Both the position numbers and the translations under genes were made by a program. The notes below the pieces were generated by a model. That model saw only the letters and a program-made list of their open reading frames with translations. It ran no database searches and was not told the origin of the DNA. DNA of 48,224 bases from an uncultured Alphaproteobacteria bacterium (GTDB lineage: Bacteria > Pseudomonadota > Alphaproteobacteria > RF32 > CAG-239), in NCBI GenBank assembly GCA_904501925.1, contig CAJGCO010000011.1, forward strand, positions 1-48,224, given 5' to 3'. Below are positions 40,997 through 48,224 of this stretch, in pieces (the first letter of the stretch is position 1; each line of letters begins with the position of its first letter).

Positions 40997-42244
40997 TTAT
41001 TTCCTATCTTTTAATATGCAAACTATACTAGTGCATATAGATAAAATTGATATGGTAAGTATTCTATGTGCTAGTATGGGGTGAACAATAGAATGATTTA
41101 TTATTATAGAGTACCATATGAATGGGTATAATCCTATAAATAAGTTAGTTAGGGTGCTATGATTTTTTATGAAATTGTATTTTTTTATAAAATAACTAGA
41201 GGTTAGAATAAGTAAAAATATTAAAAATATGAGTAAGTTTGTGGTATTATAAAATTCATTTACGTTTCGTAATATGGAAATTGAAGACGTCCAATTTGTT
41301 ATTCCAGATTCAGAAAAGCCATCTCCATTAATTCTGTATATGGTGCTTGTTAATCCGTCTTTTATGATATTGTTTTTAGTTATAATAGTGGTTAGTATCC
41401 ATTTTGATATCCACATTAGAGAATATCCTGTACTCCATAGGATTGAATTTTTTATAATGTTTTTGATATCTTTATATAAGGTATTTGGATAAAGGTTTGT
41501 GTATATAATAAGAGGAAATCCTAAGGTTATTAGTGGTGATGTTAGTATATCTAAAAAAGAAGTGGCTATACCTGAAAATAAAAAGATTTTCCAATGATTA
41601 TTTTTGTTGGTGCTTAAAAGCATACAAATACAAGATATTAGCATTATGTAATATGTGCTATGAAATTGAGGACACATTCCTAAACTTATAGGGTTTAGAT
41701 AAATTGTGCTAACTAAAAATGCTAATGCATATTTGAAATTTAGGCGTTTAGTTAATAGGTAAAGGGTAATTATAAGTAAAATATTTTGAAAAATAAAATT
41801 TATTATACGAATTTCTTTTAAGTTAAAGAATAATAGGGTGGGTTTTAATATGGTAAGGTATCCATGCCAATATTTAGGATAATCAATTATTGCATTTTTA
41901 TTTAATGTATCTTCTTGTGTGCTAAGGTATAAATCGGCAATTTTATTAGTGTTTGGATATTGTATGCGTGGATTCATAACAGCATCATATATTATATTTT
42001 CTCTTCCTAAAAAACTAGCATTGTTTAGCATAATTGATGTAGTGAAATTATCTATTTTTGCGCCTGTTAATTTTCTATTCCAGTTGTATACTTCTTTTTC
42101 TTTGATTAATAGAGGAAGAGAAGCTTTTGCGTTTTCTCTTATTTTTTCAACAGGTAATGAATAAGCACAAATCATTGATAAAAAACCAATAATACAAGAC
42201 AATAAAATGCTAAATATTGTATATGTTATAATGTTGTTTTTCAT
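40997..42244 (-). CDS. Polytopic membrane protein, unknown family
   Basis: A 415-residue protein with about nine hydrophobic segments. After helix 1 an extracytoplasmic loop of about 120 residues contains AKIDNFTTSIMLNNASF and YPKYWHGYLTILKPTLLFF. This resembles hypothetical membrane proteins I associate with Firmicutes surface-polysaccharide loci. A GT-C-like role is possible but not shown. It lies 9 bp after polA and 2 bp before gph, an odd place for such a gene. Translation is probably coupled to polA. Confidence 0.6.
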   Translation of the reverse strand: MKNNIITYTIFSILLSCIIGFLSMICAYSLPVEKIRENAKASLPLLIKEKEVYNWNRKLTGAKIDNFTTSIMLNNASFLGRENIIYDAVMNPRIQYPNTNKIADLYLSTQEDTLNKNAIIDYPKYWHGYLTILKPTLLFFNLKEIRIINFIFQNILLIITLYLLTKRLNFKYALAFLVSTIYLNPISLGMCPQFHSTYYIMLISCICMLLSTNKNNHWKIFLFSGIATSFLDILTSPLITLGFPLIIYTNLYPNTLYKDIKNIIKNSILWSTGYSLMWISKWILTTIITKNNIIKDGLTSTIYRINGDGFSESGITNWTSSISILRNVNEFYNTTNLLIFLIFLLILTSSYFIKKYNFIKNHSTLTNLFIGLYPFIWYSIIINHSIVHPILAHRILTISILSICTSIVCILKDRK

Positions 42245-42253
42245 TTTGCCTCT

Positions 42254-44974
42254 TTAGTGTGCTTCTTCCCAATTGTTACCAATGCCAACTTCGGCAATAA
42301 GTGGTACTTTAAGAGCTATAGCGTTTACTTTTTCCATTTCTTCTTTGATGATTGGAGTAACTTTTTCTACTTCATCGATTGGGGCTTCAAAAACAAGTTC
42401 ATCGTGTACTTGAAGTAACATTTTAGTTTTGAAATTTTCTGTTTTTAAGCGATTAGCAATACGTATCATTGCCATTTTTATTATATCAGATGCTCCACCT
42501 TGAATTGGAGCATTGATTGCTGCACGCTCTCCAAATGAGGCAATGCGTTTGTTTGAATCTTGTATGCCAAATATGCTAATTTTACGATTAAATGGGGTTA
42601 AAACATAACCATTAATGCGAGCATAATTTATAGTTTCTTCCATATAATTTTTTACTTCTGGCATGTTGGCAAAATATTTATCAATATAACTTTGAGCTTC
42701 CTGAGGTGTGCTTTCAATTTCTTTTGATAGACCATATGCGGAAATGCCATATACAATTCCAAAATTTATGGCTTTGGCTCGCCTACGGTGAGTGCTGTCT
42801 ACTTCATCGTATGGGATATTAAATACTTGTGATGCGGTTTTTTTATGAATGTCAACGTTTTCTCTAAAAGCATTTTGTAAAAACTTAACATCGGCAATTG
42901 TGGCTAGTAAACGTAGTTCTACTTGAGAATAATCTACAGCAATGATTTTGTGGTTTGGTTTTGCTATAAAACATTTGCGAATTTCTCTGCCTATTTGTGT
43001 TCTAATAGGGATATTTTGCAAGTTAGGATTTAATGATGATAAGCGTCCTGTATTTACGGTTGTTTGACTAAAAGTAGTGTGTACACGATTGTTTTTATCT
43101 ATTAATGATAAAAGGGCGGTGGTGTATGTTGATTTTAGTTTTTGGAATTGACGCCACTCTAATATTTTTTGAGGTAATATATGAGTTTGAGCCATTTGTT
43201 CTAAAACTTCAGCACTTGTGTTTAGAGAGCCTGATGTGTGTTTTTTACCTTTTAATCCTAGTTTGCTATATAAAACTTCACCGACTTGTTTTGGGGAGCT
43301 TAAATTAAAAGTTTCACCAGCATGATTATAGATTTCTTCAGATAGGATATTTAATTCTTTATCAAAAATATTATCTAGATCTTTTAATTTAACAGCATCT
43401 AGCATGATGCCACTTTGCTCCATTTCGTATAAAATTTTTAGTAATGGTCTATCTATATTTTCGTATACGAAGAGCTTTCTTTCTTGCAAAAGTTGTGGTT
43501 TTAATATATGAAAAATACGCATAATATAATCACTAATTTGGGCAAAAAATGTGAGCGCATCATCATTTGATATAGTAGAATAATCTAACTTTTTATTTTC
43601 ACTTAAATCTATTTTTAGTTCTTTTTCTAAAAGTAAGCTAGATAAAGATGTAAGGGTATGATTTTGAGTGGAACTATATATATCATATGACATTAAAGCA
43701 ATATCGTCATATGCTATTATATTGAACTCTTTTGATAAAGTTTTCTTTATTTGCGATAATACGTCTTTTAGATTAATTGATATTTTTAAGATTGATTTAT
43801 CTTCTAATAATGGGATTAAAAAATTAGTTAGTTCTTGATGTGTTATGGTGTTTATAGAAGGGGCAATAGAAAATAAATCGTCAGTTTGTGTTTCTTTACC
43901 GACTGGTAGATAGAAAGCTTTTGCGTTATTTAATGATATTGATAGGCCTAAAAAACAATTATTGTGATAATGAGGGTAAAAAGAAAACATATTTTCTTCT
44001 TTAATTTGAGTGAGAAGCAAATCTAATTCTTTTTTGTTAGAGATAAGTTTGTATACTTCTTTTAGTTCTTCTTTAGGTGTGGCTAAAGGTAGTTCAGAGC
44101 ATTTTTGTTTTAACCAGTTTGAGGCTTTGTTTTTTAAGCTTTTAAAAGCGTGCTTATCTAGAAATTCCATTAGTGTTTCTTCTGATGGAGCTTGGCAACG
44201 AATGTCTTCTAATTTAAGTGATACTTCAACATCATCTTTTAATGTTACAAGTTTTTGAGAGATTAGAGCATCTTCTTTATGGGATAATAAAACTTCTCTT
44301 CGTTTGTTTTGTTTTATTAAGTGAGCATTCTCTAAAACAGCTTCAAGGCAACCAAATTGATTTACTAGTTCTGCTGCTGTTTTTAAGCCAATTCCTGGAA
44401 CACCGGGGATATTATCTGTGCTATCACCGGCTAAAGATTGTACATCAGTTACAAGGTTAGGATATACGCCAAATTTTTCTTTTACATCTTCTGGGGTAAA
44501 GAATTTGTTTTTCATGCTATCATAAAATTCTACACCGGGGCGAATTAACTGCATTAAGTCTTTATCAGCAGAGACAATGGTTACATCTTTGTTTTCTTTT
44601 AGTGCAAGAGATGCGTATGTTGCAATAAGATCGTCAGCTTCATAGCCCTCCATTTGTAACCATTTAAGATTTAGCTTTTCAACGGCTTGATGAATTAGTT
44701 CAAATTGAGGTTTTAAATCTTCAGGGAGCTCTGGGCGGGTTGCTTTATATTCAGGGAAAAAATCATTGCGAAAATTTTGACGTTTTGCATCAAATAAAAC
44801 AAGGCAGTAATCACATTTAATATTTGCAGTTAGGCTTAAAAACATATTGATAAAACCATATAAGGCATTAACAGGAACACCTTCTGGATTTGTCATTCTT
44901 GGGCTTGCAAAAAATGCGCGAAAAATATAGCCAGATCCATCAATTAAACAAACTTTTTCTTTCATCTGATACAA
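42254..44974 (-). CDS. polA: DNA polymerase I
   Basis: Repair and Okazaki-fragment polymerase, 906 residues. The 5'-3' nuclease domain (about 1-290) is intact: LIDGSGYIFRAFF, EADDLIATYA and DLMQLI. The polymerase domain (about 540-906) is intact: DYSQVELRLLA, RRRAKAINFGIVYG and LLQVHDELVFE. The middle region (about 305-490), equivalent to the 3'-5' exonuclease, lacks the DTET motif (there SFYPHYH) and the later DEDD residues. Proofreading is therefore probably absent, as in some other bacterial Pol I enzymes. Start ATG at 44974. Confidence 0.96.
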   Translation of the reverse strand: MYQMKEKVCLIDGSGYIFRAFFASPRMTNPEGVPVNALYGFINMFLSLTANIKCDYCLVLFDAKRQNFRNDFFPEYKATRPELPEDLKPQFELIHQAVEKLNLKWLQMEGYEADDLIATYASLALKENKDVTIVSADKDLMQLIRPGVEFYDSMKNKFFTPEDVKEKFGVYPNLVTDVQSLAGDSTDNIPGVPGIGLKTAAELVNQFGCLEAVLENAHLIKQNKRREVLLSHKEDALISQKLVTLKDDVEVSLKLEDIRCQAPSEETLMEFLDKHAFKSLKNKASNWLKQKCSELPLATPKEELKEVYKLISNKKELDLLLTQIKEENMFSFYPHYHNNCFLGLSISLNNAKAFYLPVGKETQTDDLFSIAPSINTITHQELTNFLIPLLEDKSILKISINLKDVLSQIKKTLSKEFNIIAYDDIALMSYDIYSSTQNHTLTSLSSLLLEKELKIDLSENKKLDYSTISNDDALTFFAQISDYIMRIFHILKPQLLQERKLFVYENIDRPLLKILYEMEQSGIMLDAVKLKDLDNIFDKELNILSEEIYNHAGETFNLSSPKQVGEVLYSKLGLKGKKHTSGSLNTSAEVLEQMAQTHILPQKILEWRQFQKLKSTYTTALLSLIDKNNRVHTTFSQTTVNTGRLSSLNPNLQNIPIRTQIGREIRKCFIAKPNHKIIAVDYSQVELRLLATIADVKFLQNAFRENVDIHKKTASQVFNIPYDEVDSTHRRRAKAINFGIVYGISAYGLSKEIESTPQEAQSYIDKYFANMPEVKNYMEETINYARINGYVLTPFNRKISIFGIQDSNKRIASFGERAAINAPIQGGASDIIKMAMIRIANRLKTENFKTKMLLQVHDELVFEAPIDEVEKVTPIIKEEMEKVNAIALKVPLIAEVGIGNNWEEAH

Positions 44975-45136
44975 TCCTTAATTTAGTTTGTTTTAATATA
45001 AACATTTTTATATTGAGGGTAAAGTTTTTTTTAGAGTTTTTTAAGTGGTAAATGTAAAATATGTTAAGTAAATTGTAACCTAATTAAGCTATTGTTAAAG
45101 GTGTTGAGTAACGTAATTAGATTAGGTTTGTTTGAT

Positions 45137-47020
45137 ATGTGGTTTATGAAAAAAAAGAAAGTTGTTAGAAAAAAAAGAGTAAAAAAACAAGAAAAAGGAT
45201 TTTTTGCTAAATTTCGTGATATGAAATTATTTTCTAAAGTAAAAAAGAAATCACAAACTAATCATAAAAAAAGAAAAAAAATAAGTTTGAAAACAAAGAT
45301 TTTGATATGGGTGTTGTGGCTTACTTTGTTTTTTGTTGTGCTTGGAGGACTTTATATTGGATATTGTTATGTAACTCTCCCGGATTTTACTAAGGCTTTA
45401 TATGTTGAAAGAAATAGAGGAATTAAAATTTTAGCTCAAGATGGAAGAGAAATTACATCATATGGTAATAGATTTGATAAACCGGTTAAGATTGATGAAC
45501 TCCCTAATTATGTTCATCAATCAATAGTTGATACAGAAGATAGACGTTTTTATAAACATAAAGGGATTGATTATATCGGTTTTATTAGAGCTATGGGGGT
45601 TAATTTATTTAAGATGCGTTATGCGCAAGGGGCCTCAACTCTTACTCAACAAGTGGCTAAAAATTTGTTTTTAACTAGCGAAAAAAGTATTAAAAGAAAA
45701 ATTCAAGAATTTATTATTGCAAAAAAATTAGAAGAAAATTTTAGCAAAAAGCAGATATTAGAAATTTATATTAATCGTGTGTTTTTTGGAAATGGAGCGT
45801 ATGGTATAAATGCGGCATCAAGAAGGTATTTTAATAAAAAAGCACAAGAATTAAATATACGAGAGGCTGCAATATTAGCTGGTTCTCTTAAAGCACCAAG
45901 TAAGTATAATTATATAAAAAATAGGGAGCTTGCAATAGATAGAGCAAATGTTGTTTTGTCTTTGATGAAACGAGCTGGAACTATTAATAAAGAACAGTTT
46001 GAAGCAGCAAAAAATATGCCAATAAATAATCCTGATGATGGAATGATTTTAGGAGGGAGATATTTTGGTGATTTTGTTTTAAGTGAGTTAGAAAATAGTG
46101 GTATAGATGATGGTCAAGATGATATTTATATTATCACAACACTTGATTACGATTTGCAACAAAGGGCAGAGTATTTGTTAAGAAAAAACTTAAGAGAAAA
46201 TGTGAAAAATAATGTAAATCAAGGAGCTGTTGTTATTATTGATAGAAACGGAAAAATAAAGGCAATGGCAGGTGGTTTTGATTATAAACAAAGCCAATTT
46301 AACAGAGCAACTCAAGCTGTTCGACAAGCTGGTTCTTCGTTTAAGCTTTTTGTTTATATGGCAGCTCTTGAAAAAGGTATGAAAATAACAGAGTTATTAT
46401 CAGATGAGCCAATTAAAATTGGTAATTGGGAGCCTAAAAATTATGATAAAAAGTTTCATGGTGCGGTTAGTATGAAAGATGCATTTGCTAATTCTCTAAA
46501 TGTTGCAACAATAGATTTGGCTACATATGTGGGTTTGCCTAAAATTATTGATGTGGCACATAGAATGGGGATTAGTACAACATTGAGTGCAAATCCTTCA
46601 ATTATTTTAGGGGCAGATGCCGTTAGGTTGATTGATATGGCTAGAGCATATAGCGTGGTGGCAAATGGTGGGTATGATATTGAACCATATGTTATTGAAG
46701 AGCTAAAAACATCTGATGATGAAGTTATTTATACTCATGAAGATAAAGATTATGAAAAACTATTTGATGATGATGTTATTAAAAATGCAAAAATTTTGTT
46801 AAGAGAAGTTGTTTTAAGTGGTACTGGTAAAATTGCTAATAAAGTAAAAAATGCGCATGCTAAAACGGGTACAACACAAAATTATAGAGATGCGTGGTTT
46901 ATTGGTTTTGATGATAAATATACAACAGCTGTTTGGATTGGAAATGATGATAATTCCCCGATGAATAAGATTACAGGTGGAAGTTTGGCCGGAAGAATTT
47001 GGGCTGATATTATGCAATAA
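45137..47020 (+). CDS. Class A penicillin-binding protein (PBP1a-like)
   Basis: Bifunctional wall enzyme of about 627 residues. A very basic cytoplasmic start is followed by a membrane helix (about residues 58-82). The GT51 transglycosylase domain has the catalytic Glu in VDTEDRRFYKHKGID, then QGASTLTQQVAKNL and RKIQEF. The transpeptidase domain has SSFK (SxxK), NSLN (SxN) and AKTGTTQN (KTG). It lacks a long C-terminal extension. The start is ATG at 45137 or 45146; a TTG at 45092 is possible but unsupported. It is divergent from polA, and the 117-161 bp gap holds no clear promoter. A strong terminator follows. Confidence 0.92.
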   Translation: MWFMKKKKVVRKKRVKKQEKGFFAKFRDMKLFSKVKKKSQTNHKKRKKISLKTKILIWVLWLTLFFVVLGGLYIGYCYVTLPDFTKALYVERNRGIKILAQDGREITSYGNRFDKPVKIDELPNYVHQSIVDTEDRRFYKHKGIDYIGFIRAMGVNLFKMRYAQGASTLTQQVAKNLFLTSEKSIKRKIQEFIIAKKLEENFSKKQILEIYINRVFFGNGAYGINAASRRYFNKKAQELNIREAAILAGSLKAPSKYNYIKNRELAIDRANVVLSLMKRAGTINKEQFEAAKNMPINNPDDGMILGGRYFGDFVLSELENSGIDDGQDDIYIITTLDYDLQQRAEYLLRKNLRENVKNNVNQGAVVIIDRNGKIKAMAGGFDYKQSQFNRATQAVRQAGSSFKLFVYMAALEKGMKITELLSDEPIKIGNWEPKNYDKKFHGAVSMKDAFANSLNVATIDLATYVGLPKIIDVAHRMGISTTLSANPSIILGADAVRLIDMARAYSVVANGGYDIEPYVIEELKTSDDEVIYTHEDKDYEKLFDDDVIKNAKILLREVVLSGTGKIANKVKNAHAKTGTTQNYRDAWFIGFDDKYTTAVWIGNDDNSPMNKITGGSLAGRIWADIMQ

Positions 47021-47025
47021 AAAAT

Positions 47026-47055
47026 AAACCTATTGTTTGGTTAAACAATAGGTTT
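47026..47055. terminator. Bidirectional terminator
   Basis: AAACCTATTGTTT (47026-47038) and AAACAATAGGTTT (47043-47055) form a perfect 13-bp stem with loop GGTT between the convergent PBP and autotransporter genes. Confidence 0.85.
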
Positions 47056-47082
47056 AGATATTTGTGATATTTTATTTTTAAA

Positions 47083-48224
47083 TTAGAAGTTATACTTAAT
47101 GCCTAAATCAAGAACTTCTGGGTTATTGTTTTGGATTAGTTTGTTGTATTTTAGGTATACAGATATATCTTTATACATATAGTCAACAACAGCTTCTAAA
47201 ACAGCTCGGTCGTGTTTATAGAGGTTTGCATAATCGTTGATTTTGTACCAATGATTTGATGCACGATGGCGAGCTGTTATATCACGATATGGGCTTGCAA
47301 ATTCATGGTAATAAATTCCACCAACTTTGAAGCCTAGTTTTGAATTTTCAGAAGTTTTTACTTGTTTTTTAACAAATAATCCAAGTCCTGCTTCAACAGA
47401 TAATGCATGGTTGTTTTTGGTGATGATGGCCGTATCGTCTTTACCTTCACTTAAACCATTTTCATGATATCCAAGTACATTTAACATCAATGCCGGTTCT
47501 AGTTCTGCAAAACCATTCAAATCCATTGTGTAGCGTAATTCATTAGTTAGGCCGTAGGTGAACTGTGAAAGTTCTGAGGTATGGATAGAATCACGTTCAA
47601 AATCACCATAACCATAACCGAAGCTTAATATTGATGCAAGGTTGAGGTTTGGATTAAATTTGTATAAGTATGGAACAAAAATGTTTACATAACTTAAGTC
47701 TCTGCTTCCGCCATGTTCGTAGCTTGAATTTATGTCGGTGAAGCTTAAACCTAAGCCAAGGCGTGACCAGTTGTTTAAGCGTTTGTCGCCAAACATATAA
47801 ACAGAATTTGAGTTGATGTCATAACCTGATAATAGACCTTTATCATCTGTTTCTAGGCTATAGTTATGAGCGCCTGAAAGTACGCGATAAGGTTTATCAT
47901 CATCTGGAGTTAAGATTGTTTCTGCAATGTTGCGATTTAAGCCACGTAAAACTTGGATGTTTTCATCAACAAAGTTTAGCATGTTATCTGCACCCATGAA
48001 TTTTACAGATTTTGAGGCAATATCAAAGGCTGAAGTTGCTTCTTTCATACTATTGAATGTATCAACGAAGTTACCATCTTGATAGTTTTTGTTTAGGTAT
48101 TCGCCCATGCTAGAATTTGGAGTAAATTCTTTGAAATCTTTACGATCTAAAACAATGTTTGTATTGCCTTGAGCGTTTTGTTGGGTGCTTGCTTTAAATA
48201 GGGCTGATTCTGATTTTACTTCTA
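47083..48224 (-). CDS. Autotransporter, C-terminal beta-barrel part (5' end outside window)
   Basis: The frame stays open from 47083 to the window edge, so this is the C-terminal 380 residues of a longer protein; a Met at 48108 is internal. The last about 260 residues alternate strands typical of the type Va autotransporter barrel (NWSRLGLGLSFTDINSSYEH, SVEAGLGLFVKKQ) and end in the outer-membrane signature LDLGIKYNF with terminal Phe. The preceding region (about 75-100 residues) is polar and helical and may be the linker threading the pore. Passenger function cannot be seen. The coding sequence looks less AT-rich than most neighbours. Confidence 0.88.
   Translation of the reverse strand, partial: EVKSESALFKASTQQNAQGNTNIVLDRKDFKEFTPNSSMGEYLNKNYQDGNFVDTFNSMKEATSAFDIASKSVKFMGADNMLNFVDENIQVLRGLNRNIAETILTPDDDKPYRVLSGAHNYSLETDDKGLLSGYDINSNSVYMFGDKRLNNWSRLGLGLSFTDINSSYEHGGSRDLSYVNIFVPYLYKFNPNLNLASILSFGYGYGDFERDSIHTSELSQFTYGLTNELRYTMDLNGFAELEPALMLNVLGYHENGLSEGKDDTAIITKNNHALSVEAGLGLFVKKQVKTSENSKLGFKVGGIYYHEFASPYRDITARHRASNHWYKINDYANLYKHDRAVLEAVVDYMYKDISVYLKYNKLIQNNNPEVLDLGIKYNF

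Noticed and set aside
1..48224. CRISPR arrays, complete insertion sequences, prophage modules, rRNA operons
   Set aside because: I saw no regularly spaced repeats, transposase or integrase genes, phage structural genes or rRNA sequence. The GH24 protein alone is not enough for a prophage call.

Overview
This 48 kb window is AT-rich (about 30% GC by eye) and looks chromosomal, from an alphaproteobacterium. The main evidence is a circularly permuted two-piece tmRNA gene on the minus strand (about 7143-7449), followed by an alphaproteobacterial-type SspB adaptor and a small ribbon-helix-helix protein. A LuxS gene, an L-lactate dehydrogenase and alpha-glucan enzymes suggest a fermentative, probably host-associated lineage, such as the AT-rich gut Alphaproteobacteria. 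The lineage and lifestyle are inference. No CRISPR array, complete insertion sequence, prophage or rRNA was seen.

Layout. 1-4057: glgX (5' end outside the window) and malQ, for glycogen/maltodextrin breakdown. 4083-6447: a GT-C-like membrane glycosyltransferase and a membrane protein with an acidic tail. 6436-7450 (minus): tmRNA, sspB and an RHH protein. 7584-9992: a five-TM protein whose sulfatase-like domain has lost its metal ligands, also with a long acidic tail. 10082-12666: yejE-yejF without yejA or yejB. 12735-14303 (minus): a GH13 glucosidase. 14440-14665: tRNA-Arg(CCU), a duplicated copy of its 3' end and a string of short hairpins between them. 14770-18298: luxS, a small membrane protein and two paralogous orphan proteins. 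18293-18697 (minus): a lipoprotein. 18756-26035 (minus): a seven-gene wall and shape cluster, ddl-miaA-mreB-mreC-mreD-mrdA-rodA. 26112-32492: a DUF3108 protein, a U32 peptidase-family protein, an orphan 547-residue protein, a solitary rplQ, a GT8 glycosyltransferase and gpt. 32519-36043 (minus): a large membrane protein, an FHA-like protein and ldh. 36305-38908: acpP-fabF-mltG. 39022-40356: a GH24 lysozyme-like protein with an insertion. 40353-44974 (minus): polA, a membrane protein and gph. 45137-47020: a class A penicillin-binding protein. 47083-end (minus): the C-terminal part of an autotransporter.

How the genes work together. The window is dominated by envelope growth: Ddl supplies D-Ala-D-Ala, MreBCD-RodA-PBP2 form the elongasome, the class A PBP adds further synthesis, MltG and the GH24 protein cut glycan, and the GT-C proteins probably decorate the surface. 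GlgX, MalQ and the GH13 glucosidase could together turn glycogen or maltodextrin into glucose and short oligosaccharides, with Ldh as a fermentative outlet. tmRNA and SspB form a quality-control pair that tags stalled proteins and hands them to ClpXP.

Points most worth a second look: the ssrA-sspB tandem with an unusual tag; LuxS next to a tRNA with a duplicated 3' end; the hairpin module between those repeats; the sulfatase-like pseudoenzyme; the paralogous pair at 15861-18298; a terminator-like hairpin inside the start of mltG; and the GH24 protein whose Asp is replaced by Cys.
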